Origin: REEB95 sp050729555 | Lineage (GTDB): Bacteria > Pseudomonadota > Alphaproteobacteria > ATCC43930 > CGMCC-115725 | Reading direction: 5' to 3' | Length of the DNA stretch: 27,428 nucleotides | NCBI GenBank assembly: GCA_050729555.1 | Contig: JBOHLR010000014.1 | Span: 1-27,428, forward strand | Part shown: positions 7,434-14,327 of the stretch, one piece after another | Position numbering within the stretch: position 1 is the stretch's first letter | Layout of the letters: every line of letters begins with the position of its first letter | Program-made: the position numbers and the translations under genes | Notes under the pieces: model-generated | What the model was told of the DNA's origin: nothing | Databases searched by the model: none | The model's input: the letters and a program-made list of their open reading frames with translations, nothing else

Positions 7434-7967
7434 ATGTCGCGCATTGGCCGCTATCCGGTGGCGATCCCGCAAGGGGTGACGGTCGAGGTGTCCGGCGGCA
7501 AGCTCACCGCCAAGGGCAAGCTCGGTAATCTCACGATCCCGCTGTCCGCCGAGGTCAACGCCACGGTGAAGGACGGCAAGGTGTCGTTCGAGCCCAAGAC
7601 CGAGACGAAGCGGGCCCGCATGCATTGGGGCACGATGCGGGCGCTCACCAACAACATGGTCGCCGGCGTGTCGCGCGGCTTCACGCAGAATCTCGAGATC
7701 GAGGGCGTCGGTTATCGCGCTGCGGTGCAGGGCAAGAACCTAGTGCTGCAGTTGGGATTCAGCCACGAGGTGACCTTCCCGATCCCGGCCGACGTCAAGA
7801 TCACCGCCGAAAAGCCGACCAGCATCGCGATCACCGGTGCCGATCGTCAGCGCGTCGGCCAGGTGGCCGCCGTCATCCGCGCTTTCCGCCGGCCGGAACC
7901 CTATAAGGGCAAGGGCATCCGCTACGCCACGGAGACCGTCCGGCGCAAGGAAGGGAAGAAGAAATAG
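7434..7967 (+). CDS. rplF: 50S ribosomal protein L6
   Basis: L6 is a two-domain 50S protein near the sarcin-ricin loop and the factor-binding site. The 177 residues match the family. Recognisable segments are MSRIGRYPVAIPQGV, RALTNNMVAGVSRGF, LEIEGVGYRAAVQG, and the C-terminal RRPEPYKGKGIRYATE. The TAG stop at 7965-7967 overlaps a short SD-like AGGTG used by rplR. Confidence 0.97.
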   Translation: MSRIGRYPVAIPQGVTVEVSGGKLTAKGKLGNLTIPLSAEVNATVKDGKVSFEPKTETKRARMHWGTMRALTNNMVAGVSRGFTQNLEIEGVGYRAAVQGKNLVLQLGFSHEVTFPIPADVKITAEKPTSIAITGADRQRVGQVAAVIRAFRRPEPYKGKGIRYATETVRRKEGKKK

Positions 7968-7975
7968 GTGTGCCG

Positions 7976-8338
7976 ATGACCAGCAAAATCGTCGATCTGT
8001 TCAACCGCCGCCAGCAGCGCGTCCGCTATCGCATCAGCCGCACGACGCAGCGCCGGCCGCGGCTGACCGTGTTCCGTTCGTCGAAGCACATCTATGCGCA
8101 GGTGATCGACGATTTGAGCGGTTGCACGCTCGCTGCCGCGTCGAGCCTCGACAAGGCGTTCAAGGAAGGCGCCAAGACCACCAACAAGGACGCGGCGACC
8201 GCCGTCGGCAAGCTTCTCGCCGAGCGCGCCAAGGCCGCCGGCGTCACCGCCGTCGTCTTCGATCGCGGCGGCTACCTGTTCCATGGCCGGGTCAAGGCCC
8301 TGGCCGACGCCGCCCGCGAGGGCGGCTTGCAGTTCTAG
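7976..8338 (+). CDS. rplR: 50S ribosomal protein L18
   Basis: L18 binds 5S rRNA with L5. The product contains FNRRQQRVRYRISR, RPRLTVFRSSKHIYAQVIDD, TNKDAATAVGKLLAERA, and VVFDRGGYLFHGRVKALADAAREGGLQF, the invariant C-terminus. I choose ATG 7976 (120 residues) because AGGTG at 7966-7970 lies five bases upstream. A GTG at 7970 in the same frame would add two residues. It is followed by 12 bases and then rpsE. Confidence 0.95.
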   Translation: MTSKIVDLFNRRQQRVRYRISRTTQRRPRLTVFRSSKHIYAQVIDDLSGCTLAAASSLDKAFKEGAKTTNKDAATAVGKLLAERAKAAGVTAVVFDRGGYLFHGRVKALADAAREGGLQF

Positions 8339-8350
8339 GAAGAAAGCAAC

Positions 8351-9007
8351 ATGGCACGCACACCTGGATCACGCACCGCTGGCGGCCCGCCTGGATCGCA
8401 TACAGCCGGCGGTCCGCCTCGTCGCGAAGGCGCTGGCGATCGTCCGCCGCGCGAACGCCGCCAACGCGGCCGCGAAAATGAAGGCGCGGGCGAAGGCGAA
8501 TTCATCGAGAAACTGGTTGGCATCAACCGTGTCGCCAAGGTGGTGAAGGGCGGTCGGCGTTTCGGCTTCGCCGCACTCGTCATCGTCGGCGACCGCAAGG
8601 GCCGCGTTGGCTACGGCTCGGGCAAGGCGCGCGAAGTGCCGGAAGCGATCCGCAAAGCGACCGAGCAGGCGCGCCGCGCGTTGGTGCGCATTCCGTTGCG
8701 CGAAGGCCGGACGCTCCATCACGACATCGTCGGGCACTTTGGTGCGGGTGTCGTCGTTCTGCGGGCTGCTAAGCCGGGCACCGGCATCATCGCCGGCGGT
8801 CCGATGCGCGCCATCTTCGAGGCGCTCGGGGTGCAGGACGTGGTCGCGAAATCGGTCGGCACCTCCAATCCGCACAACATGATCAAGGCGACCTTCAGCG
8901 CCCTGACCCATTCCGTCAGCCCGCGCACCGTCGCGCAGCGACGCGGCAAGAAGGTCAGCGAAATCCTGGGCAAAGGCGCCGCCGCGGCCGCCGAGGCGCG
9001 CGAGTAG
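8351..9007 (+). CDS. rpsE: 30S ribosomal protein S5 with repeat-bearing N-terminal extension
   Basis: S5 contributes to decoding accuracy and mRNA unwinding on the 30S. The core starts near residue 49 with GEFIEKLVGINRVAKVVKGG. It continues with GFAALVIVGDRKGRVGYG, PLREGRTLHHDI, PGTGIIAGGPMRA and SVGTSNPHNMIKATF. At 218 residues it is about 50 longer than E. coli S5 (167). The extension is Gly/Pro/Arg-rich and begins with a tandem nine-residue duplication, GSRTAGGPP then GSHTAGGPP. It is probably disordered. Confidence 0.96.
   Translation: MARTPGSRTAGGPPGSHTAGGPPRREGAGDRPPRERRQRGRENEGAGEGEFIEKLVGINRVAKVVKGGRRFGFAALVIVGDRKGRVGYGSGKAREVPEAIRKATEQARRALVRIPLREGRTLHHDIVGHFGAGVVVLRAAKPGTGIIAGGPMRAIFEALGVQDVVAKSVGTSNPHNMIKATFSALTHSVSPRTVAQRRGKKVSEILGKGAAAAAEARE
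8366..8419 (+). repeat. 27-bp imperfect tandem duplication inside rpsE
   Basis: Two adjacent 27-base units (8366-8392 and 8393-8419) encode GSRTAGGPP and GSHTAGGPP. They are identical at eight of nine amino acids. Most base differences are at third positions, so the duplication looks old and kept at protein level. It lies in the N-terminal extension of S5, outside the conserved fold. Confidence 0.85.
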
Positions 9008-9010
9008 CGC

Positions 9011-9250
9011 ATGGTCGAGCAATCCAAGGCGAAGCGGCCGAGCAAAAAGGGCGCGGTTCGGGCGGGCGGCAAGAACATCCGCATCGTCCAGATTGGCAGC
9101 CCGATCGGCCGGCCGGACTGGGCGCTGGCGACCCTCAAGGGGCTGGGCCTCAACAAGCGCCACCGCTCGCGTGTCCTCGTCGATACGCCCGCGGTGCGCG
9201 GCATGATCGAGCGCGTGAAGCACCTGCTGCGCGTCGAAGCGGCGTCGTAA
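9011..9250 (+). CDS. rpmD: 50S ribosomal protein L30 with N-terminal extension
   Basis: L30 is a small 50S protein. The conserved part starts around residue 22 (KNIRIVQIGSPIGRP) and contains LKGLGLNKRHRSRVLVDTPAVRGMIERVKHLL, which is diagnostic. The 79 residues exceed the usual 58-65. The first 20 residues are Lys/Arg/Ser-rich. I found no in-frame ATG or GTG close to the core start, so the extension is likely real. It begins three bases after rpsE. It is followed by a 52-base gap, long for this cluster. Confidence 0.93.
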   Translation: MVEQSKAKRPSKKGAVRAGGKNIRIVQIGSPIGRPDWALATLKGLGLNKRHRSRVLVDTPAVRGMIERVKHLLRVEAAS

Positions 9251-9258
9251 AGGCGCAA

Positions 9259-9288
9259 TTGCGGGATCGGCCCACGTTTTGCGATAAT
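9259..9288 (+). promoter_or_regulatory. Possible weak promoter between rpmD and rplO
   Basis: TTGCGG (9259-9264) and GATAAT (9283-9288) are separated by 18 bases, in the 52-base rpmD-rplO gap. The -10 is close to consensus, the -35 poor. It could give a secondary start for rplO-secY-adk. This is an inference from sequence alone, and chance similarity is possible. Confidence 0.3.
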
Positions 9289-9302
9289 CGGGTGAACGCA
9301 CC

Positions 9303-9806
9303 ATGAAACTCAACGAGATCAAGGACAACCGCGGAGCACATTACCGCGCCAAGCGGCGCGGCCGCGGCATCGGCTCGGGCAAGGGCAAGACCAGCGCCCG
9401 CGGCGGCAAGGGCCAGACCGCGCGCACCGGCGTTGCCCTCAACGGCTTCGAAGGCGGCCAGACGCCGCTGCATCGCCGGCTGCCCAAGCGCGGCTTCAAC
9501 CGTGAGGATTTCCGCAAGCGCTACGCCGTGATCAATCTCGGCGGCCTGCAGCGCGCGCTCGATCGGGGCGTGCTGCAATCGGGCGCGACGGTGAAGGCCG
9601 AGGATCTGGTCAAGGCGGGCGTGCTGCGCCGGACCTGGGACGGCGTGAAGCTGTTGGCCAAAGGCGAATTGAAGGCGCCGTTGACCCTCGAAGTCGCCGG
9701 TGCGTCAAAGGCCGCGGTCGCCGCGGTCGAGAAGCTGGGGGGCAAGGTCGTTCTTCCCGCCGTCAAGGCAAAGGCGCCGGCGGCGACGCAACCTCAGCAG
9801 GGCTAA
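9303..9806 (+). CDS. rplO: 50S ribosomal protein L15
   Basis: L15 is a late-assembly 50S protein with a long basic N-terminal arm. The 167-residue product begins MKLNEIKDNRGAHYRAKRRG. It shows the Gly/Lys-rich GRGIGSGKGKTSARGGKGQ arm, FEGGQTPLHRRLPKRGF, and a C-terminal domain with LTLEVAGASKAAVAAVEKLGG. A short Ala/Lys/Pro/Gln tail makes it slightly longer than usual. It directly precedes secY with a six-base gap, the universal spc arrangement. Confidence 0.97.
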   Translation: MKLNEIKDNRGAHYRAKRRGRGIGSGKGKTSARGGKGQTARTGVALNGFEGGQTPLHRRLPKRGFNREDFRKRYAVINLGGLQRALDRGVLQSGATVKAEDLVKAGVLRRTWDGVKLLAKGELKAPLTLEVAGASKAAVAAVEKLGGKVVLPAVKAKAPAATQPQQG

Positions 9807-9812
9807 ACCGCC

Positions 9813-11153
9813 ATGGCTTCCGCCGCCGAGCAGCTTGCCGCCAGTCTCAATCTCGGCGCCTTCGCCAAGGCCACCGATCTCAAGAACCGCATCTGGTTCA
9901 CGCTCGGCGCGCTGGTCATCTATCGGCTCGGCACCTATATCCCGCTGCCCGGCGTTGACCCCCAGGTCTTCGCCGACGTGTTCCAGAGCCATTCCGGCGG
10001 TCTCCTCGGCATGGTCGACATGTTCTCGGGCGGCGCGCTCGGGCGCATGACGATCTTCGCGCTCAACATCATGCCGTACATCTCGGCATCGATCATCATT
10101 CAGCTGATGCAGGCGGTGTCGCCGCAGCTCGAGGCCTTGAAGAAGGAAGGCGAGCTCGGCCGCAAGAAGATCAACCAGTATACGCGTATCGGTACCGTGT
10201 TCCTGGCGGCGATCCAGTCCTATGGCATCGCGGTCGGCATCGAAGGTCTGCACAGCAGCTCCGGCGCCGCCGTCATTCATCCGGGCCCGTTCTTCCTTCT
10301 GACCGCCGTGGTGACGATGACCGGCGGTACCGTCTTCCTGATGTGGCTCGGCGAGCAGATCACCGCCCGCGGCATCGGCAACGGCATCTCGCTCATCATC
10401 ATGGCCGGCATCATCGCGCGCATGCCATCCGCTCTCGCGGCGCTGCTGGAACTCGGCCGCACCGGCGCATTGTCGACCGTCTTCATCATGGTGGTGCTGG
10501 TCGGCGCAGTTGCGGTCATCACCTTCATTGTCTTCATGGAGCGTGCCCATCGGCGCATCCTGGTGCAATATCCGAAGCGCCAGGTCGGCAATAAGATGTT
10601 CGGTGGCGAGGCCTCGCACCTGCCGCTGAAGCTCAACACCTCGGGCGTGATCCCGCCGATTTTCGCATCGTCGCTGCTGCTGCTGCCCGTCACGGTGGTG
10701 AGCTTCGGCAGCAACCAGACTGGCGTCCTCGCCGAAGTGGCGGCCTATCTCGGGCCGGGCCATCCGCTCTATCTCGTGCTCTACGCCGCTTTGATCCTGT
10801 TCTTTACCTTCTTCTACACCGCGATCGTCTTCAATCCGACGGAGACGGCGGACAATCTGCGTAAGTATGGCGGTTTCATCCCGGGTATCCGGCCGGGTAA
10901 CAACACCGCCGAATATCTCGACTACGTCCTGAGCCGGCTGACCGTGGTCGGCGCGCTCTATCTCGCTGGCGTCTGCGTGCTTCCGGAATTCCTGCGCTCG
11001 GAGTACTCGGTGCCGTTCTATTTCGGCGGCACCAGCCTGATGATCGTCGTCAGCGTGACGATGGATACGGTCGCCCAGATCCATTCGCACCTGCTGGCGC
11101 ATCAATACGAAGGCCTGATCAAGAAGGCGAAGCTGCGCGGGGGTACGCGGTGA
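9813..11153 (+). CDS. secY: Preprotein translocase subunit SecY
   Basis: SecY is the channel-forming subunit of the SecYEG inner-membrane translocon. The 446-residue product has the expected length and ten hydrophobic segments. It starts ATDLKNRIWFTLGALVIYRLGTYIPLPG, the TM1 and lumen-facing region. GRMTIFALNIMPYISASIIIQL (TM2 plug and lateral gate) is also seen. Cytoplasmic loops contain GGEASHLPLKLNTSGVIPPIFA and FNPTETADNLRKYGGFIPGIRPG, both SecY signatures. The stop overlaps the GTG start of adk (GTGA at 11150-11153). Confidence 0.98.
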   Translation: MASAAEQLAASLNLGAFAKATDLKNRIWFTLGALVIYRLGTYIPLPGVDPQVFADVFQSHSGGLLGMVDMFSGGALGRMTIFALNIMPYISASIIIQLMQAVSPQLEALKKEGELGRKKINQYTRIGTVFLAAIQSYGIAVGIEGLHSSSGAAVIHPGPFFLLTAVVTMTGGTVFLMWLGEQITARGIGNGISLIIMAGIIARMPSALAALLELGRTGALSTVFIMVVLVGAVAVITFIVFMERAHRRILVQYPKRQVGNKMFGGEASHLPLKLNTSGVIPPIFASSLLLLPVTVVSFGSNQTGVLAEVAAYLGPGHPLYLVLYAALILFFTFFYTAIVFNPTETADNLRKYGGFIPGIRPGNNTAEYLDYVLSRLTVVGALYLAGVCVLPEFLRSEYSVPFYFGGTSLMIVVSVTMDTVAQIHSHLLAHQYEGLIKKAKLRGGTR

Positions 11154-11818
11154 ACCTGATCCTGCTGGGGCCACCGGGCGCCGGCAAAGGGACTCAGGCC
11201 AAACGTCTCGAAGAACGTCACGGCCTGGTTCAGCTTTCGACCGGGGACATGCTGCGGGCCGAGCGCGCCTCGGGCACGCCGCTCGGCAAGAAAGTTCAGG
11301 CGATCATGGATTCCGGCCAGCTGGTCTCGGACGAGATCATGGTCGACCTCATCGCCGCGCGCATCGATCGGCTGCCGAAGGGCAAAGGCTTCATCCTCGA
11401 CGGCTTCCCCCGCACCCAGCCGCAGGCCGAGGCGCTCGACGCCATGCTGGCGCGCAAGGGGTTGAAGCTCGACCGCGTCATCGAGATGAAGGTCGACGAG
11501 GCCGCGCTGATCGGTCGCATCGCCGGCCGGTTTTCCTGCGCGAAATGCGGGGCGTCCTATCACGACCGCCACCACCAGCCGCGCCAGGAAGGGGTCTGCG
11601 ACGCCTGCGGCGCCCGCGAGTTCGTCCGAAGGGCCGACGACCGGCCGGAAACCGTCAAGGCCCGGCTCAACACCTATCGCGAGCTCACCGCGCCGATTCT
11701 GCCCTATTACCGGGCCAAAGGCGTGCTGCGGACGGTCGACGGCATGGCGCCGATCGATCGGGTCGCCGCCCAGATTGAAACGGTTTTAGAAAGCCCGGGA
11801 GCCGCCCCGAATGGTTGA
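11150..11818 (+). CDS. adk: Adenylate kinase (zinc-LID type)
   Basis: This enzyme interconverts ATP plus AMP with two ADP in the cytoplasm. The 222-residue product starts at GTG 11150, overlapping secY. The P-loop GPPGAGKGT is at residues 7-15, followed by QLSTGDMLRA in the AMP-binding region and GFILDGFPRTQPQAEAL. A long LID carries four Cys (about 130, 133, 150, 153) in a CxxC-CxxC pattern expected to bind zinc. The end of the gene contains the -35 hexamer of the downstream promoter: the TGA stop (11816-11818) lies inside TTGACT. Confidence 0.97.
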   Translation: MNLILLGPPGAGKGTQAKRLEERHGLVQLSTGDMLRAERASGTPLGKKVQAIMDSGQLVSDEIMVDLIAARIDRLPKGKGFILDGFPRTQPQAEALDAMLARKGLKLDRVIEMKVDEAALIGRIAGRFSCAKCGASYHDRHHQPRQEGVCDACGAREFVRRADDRPETVKARLNTYRELTAPILPYYRAKGVLRTVDGMAPIDRVAAQIETVLESPGAAPNG

Positions 11819-11842
11819 CTTTGAGGCTCGGATTCCTATAAT
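11815..11842 (+). promoter_or_regulatory. Near-consensus sigma-70 promoter of the rpsM-rpsK-rpoA-rplQ operon
   Basis: TTGACT (11815-11820) and a perfect TATAAT (11837-11842) are separated by 16 bases. The -35 overlaps the adk stop codon. Transcription would start near 11849-11850, leaving a leader of about 58 bases before the GTG of rpsM. This is the best promoter match I found in the window and suits a start for the alpha operon. Confidence 0.8.
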
Positions 11843-11907
11843 CCGCGCCCTCGGCCTGGTGCGGGGCTGGGTCGTGTCCAACATCGCGAGCTGAACGGAG
11901 AAGCGCA

Positions 11908-12291
11908 GTGGCGCGCATTGCCGGCGTCAACATTCCGAGTCAAAAACGCGTCCCCATTGGATTGATGTACATCCATGGCATCGGACGCACGACGGCTGAG
12001 AAGATATGCAAGGAATTGGCCATTCCGCCGGCGCGGCGCGTGCACGAGTTGACCGACGGCGAGATTCTCCGCATCCGCGAGTTGATCGATAAGAACTATA
12101 CCGTCGAAGGCGATCTGCGCCGCAACGTGGCGCAGAACATCAAGCGCCTGATGGATCTCGGCTGCTATCGCGGTCTACGCCATCGCAAGGGTCTGCCGGT
12201 CCGCGGCCAGCGCACGCACACCAACGCCCGCACGCGCAAGGGCCCCGCCAAGTCGATTGCTGGCAAGAAGATCGCGCCGGCTAAAGGATAA
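11908..12291 (+). CDS. rpsM: 30S ribosomal protein S13
   Basis: S13 is a 30S head protein contacting P-site tRNA and forming intersubunit bridges. The 127-residue product starts at GTG 11908 with ARIAGVNIPSQKRV. It contains YIHGIGRTTAEKIC, a helix-two-turn-helix region, and the C-terminal GLRHRKGLPVRGQRTHTNARTRKGP tail. CGGAG upstream of the GTG acts as ribosome binding site. It is the first gene after the promoter overlapping adk. No rpmJ or infA lies between secY-adk and rpsM, as is usual in Alphaproteobacteria. Confidence 0.97.
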   Translation: MARIAGVNIPSQKRVPIGLMYIHGIGRTTAEKICKELAIPPARRVHELTDGEILRIRELIDKNYTVEGDLRRNVAQNIKRLMDLGCYRGLRHRKGLPVRGQRTHTNARTRKGPAKSIAGKKIAPAKG

Positions 12292-12308
12292 AAGGAACGG
12301 AATCGATC

Positions 12309-12767
12309 ATGGCGAAACCTCCTGCAGCTCCCGCGGAAAAGGCCGGCGCGGCCGCAACCGGAACCGGCGCCGCAGCCGGCGCGCCGGGCGCGTCGCGCAT
12401 CCGTCGGCGCGAGCGCAAGAACATCACGGCCGGTGTGGCGCACGTCAACGCCACCTTCAACAACACGATGATCACCATCACCGACGCGCAGGGCAACACG
12501 ATCGCCTGGTCGTCGTCCGGCACGATGGGCTTCAAGGGCTCGCGCAAATCGACGCCCTATGCGGCGCAGGTTGCCGCCGAAGACGCCGGCCGCAAGGCGA
12601 TGGATCACGGCATGCGCACGCTCGAGATCGAGGTCAAGGGACCGGGCTCGGGCCGTGAATCGGCGCTGCGCGCGTTGCAAGCCGTCGGCTTCACCGTCAC
12701 CTCGATTCGCGACGTTACGACCATACCGCACAACGGATGCCGTCCGCCCAAGCGGCGGCGTGTTTAA
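12309..12767 (+). CDS. rpsK: 30S ribosomal protein S11 with N-terminal extension
   Basis: S11 sits on the 30S platform near the mRNA exit. The core begins near residue 30 (RRRERKNITAGVAHVNATFNN). It contains ITDAQGNTIAWSSSGTMGFKG and KSTPYAAQVAAEDA, and ends RDVTTIPHNGCRPPKRRRV, the universal C-terminus. The 152 residues exceed the typical 129. The excess is an Ala/Pro/Gly-rich N-terminal segment of about 25 residues. AAAGGA at 12291-12296 is the likely ribosome binding site. Confidence 0.96.
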   Translation: MAKPPAAPAEKAGAAATGTGAAAGAPGASRIRRRERKNITAGVAHVNATFNNTMITITDAQGNTIAWSSSGTMGFKGSRKSTPYAAQVAAEDAGRKAMDHGMRTLEIEVKGPGSGRESALRALQAVGFTVTSIRDVTTIPHNGCRPPKRRRV

Positions 12768-12796
12768 CGAGGAGTTTTAAGGGAACGGCGCTGCCT

Positions 12797-12813
12797 CGGT
12801 CCGTGGTGGACCG
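12797..12813 (+). promoter_or_regulatory. Hairpin in the rpsK-rpoA leader
   Basis: CGGTCC-GTGGT-GGACCG is a perfect 6-bp inverted repeat with a five-base loop. It lies in the 106-base rpsK-rpoA gap, the longest in the window. There is no following T-run, so it does not look like an intrinsic terminator. It could be an RNA processing or translational control element, which is inference. Confidence 0.4.
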
Positions 12814-12873
12814 CCGGCGCGCTCGCAGGCAATGGCCCAAGGCGGCTCGTCCGCAAAGGCAAAGGAAAGACTC

Positions 12874-13890
12874 GTGATCCAAAAGAACTGGCAAGCTCTC
12901 ATCAAACCGAAACAGCTCGCGATCGAGGCGGGCGACGATCCCGCCCGGACGGCAACCGTCGTCGCCGAACCTCTCGAACGCGGCTTCGGACTCACCCTCG
13001 GCAACGCGATCCGGCGCGTGCTGCTCTCGTCGCTCCAGGGCGCGGCTATCACTTCGATACAGATCGAAGGCGTGCTGCACGAATTCTCGTCGCTGCCCGG
13101 CGTGCTCGAGGATGTCACCGACATCGTGCTCAACATCAAGGGCATCGCCCTGCGCATGCACGGCGAAGGGCCGAAGCGCATGCGGCTGCGCGCCGGCGGC
13201 CCCGGCGAGGTGCGCGCCAGCATGATCGAGCTCGGTCATGACATCGAGCTGATGAATCCCGACCATCTCATCTGCACGCTCGATAGCGGCGCCAAGATTT
13301 CGATCGAGTTTACCGTCGAAACCGGCAAGGGCTATGTGCCGGCGAGCCAGAACCGGCCCGAAGACGCGCCGATCGGCCTCATTCCGGTCGACGCGCTGTT
13401 CAGCCCGGTGAGAAAGGTCAGCTACAAGGTCGAGAACACCCGCGTCGGCCAAGTGACCGACTACGACAAGCTGTCGATGCGGATCGAGACCAACGGCGCG
13501 GTGACGCCCGAGGATTCGGTCGCGCTCGCCGCCCGCATCCTGCAGGACCAGCTCCAGCTCTTCATCAACTTCGAGGAGCCGCGCGCGGCCAGCGCCGAGG
13601 AGCGTCCGTCCGAGCTGCCGTTCAACAAGAACCTGCTGCGCAAGGTCGACGAGCTCGAGCTCTCGGTGCGCTCGGCCAACTGCCTCAAGAACGACAACAT
13701 CGTCTATATCGGCGACCTGGTACAGAAGACCGAAGCCGACATGCTGCGGACGCCGAATTTCGGCCGCAAATCGCTGAACGAGATCAAAGAGGTGCTGGCG
13801 CAGATGGGGCTCCATCTCGGCATGGAGATCCCGAACTGGCCGCCTGAGAACATCGAGGAACTGGCAAAGCGTCTCGAGGAGCCGTACTGA
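12874..13890 (+). CDS. rpoA: DNA-directed RNA polymerase subunit alpha
   Basis: RpoA dimerises to nucleate core RNA polymerase and contacts UP elements and activators. I start it at GTG 12874, giving MIQKNWQ and 338 residues, close to the E. coli length (329). AAAGGAAAGA (12861-12870) lies just upstream. The ATG at 12832 would add 14 unusual residues. The N-terminal domain contains ERGFGLTLGNAIRRVLLSSLQGAA and the C-terminal domain contains RSANCLKNDNIVYIGDLVQ and PNFGRKSLNEIKEVL. The latter is the DNA-binding HhH region with its conserved Arg. Confidence 0.97.
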   Translation: MIQKNWQALIKPKQLAIEAGDDPARTATVVAEPLERGFGLTLGNAIRRVLLSSLQGAAITSIQIEGVLHEFSSLPGVLEDVTDIVLNIKGIALRMHGEGPKRMRLRAGGPGEVRASMIELGHDIELMNPDHLICTLDSGAKISIEFTVETGKGYVPASQNRPEDAPIGLIPVDALFSPVRKVSYKVENTRVGQVTDYDKLSMRIETNGAVTPEDSVALAARILQDQLQLFINFEEPRAASAEERPSELPFNKNLLRKVDELELSVRSANCLKNDNIVYIGDLVQKTEADMLRTPNFGRKSLNEIKEVLAQMGLHLGMEIPNWPPENIEELAKRLEEPY

Positions 13891-13892
13891 CC

Positions 13893-14327
13893 ATGCGCCA
13901 TCGTCTCCGCGGCCGCAGCTTCAGCCGCAAGTCCGCCCACCGCAAGGCCATGTTCGATAATATGGCCCATGCGCTGCTGAAGCACGAGCAGATCACCACC
14001 ACGCTGCCCAAGGCGAAGGACCTGCGGCCGGTCGTCGAGAAGCTCATCACGCTCGGCAAGCGTGGCGGCCTGCATGCGCGGCGCCAAGTCTTGGCCGCCC
14101 TACAGGATGCCAAGATCGCCGACAAGGTGATGACGACGCTGGCCGAGCGCTACAAGACGCGCGCCGGCGGCTATTGTCGCGTCCTCAAGGCCGGCTTCCG
14201 CCACGGCGACGCCGCCGCGATGGCGGTCATCGAGCTGGTCGATCGCGACGTCGCGGCCAAGGGCCAGGATTCCGGCCCGGTGGTCAGCGCGAGCGAGACC
14301 GAAGCCGAAGAAGCGCCGGCCGCCTGA
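13893..14327 (+). CDS. rplQ: 50S ribosomal protein L17
   Basis: L17 lies near the tunnel exit. The 144-residue product begins MRHRLRGRSFSRKSAHRKAMF and carries NMAHALLKHEQITTTLPKAKDLRPVVEKLITLGK. The end of the core is seen in GYCRVLKAGFRHGDAAAMAVIELVD. An acidic/Ala tail of about 25 residues follows the core. It is the last gene of the alpha operon, two bases after rpoA. Its final 44 bases overlap the 3' end of a convergent transporter gene, so no terminator fits between them. Confidence 0.96.
   Translation: MRHRLRGRSFSRKSAHRKAMFDNMAHALLKHEQITTTLPKAKDLRPVVEKLITLGKRGGLHARRQVLAALQDAKIADKVMTTLAERYKTRAGGYCRVLKAGFRHGDAAAMAVIELVDRDVAAKGQDSGPVVSASETEAEEAPAA

Noticed and set aside
9705..11174. Open frame of 489 codons on the minus strand opposite secY
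   Set aside because: It mirrors secY codons, giving charged His/Asp/Glu-rich sequence. SecY itself is unmistakable.
12832..12873. Upstream ATG start for rpoA
   Set aside because: It adds 14 residues unlike any alpha subunit. GTG 12874 gives the conserved MIQKNWQ start, with a purine tract just upstream.
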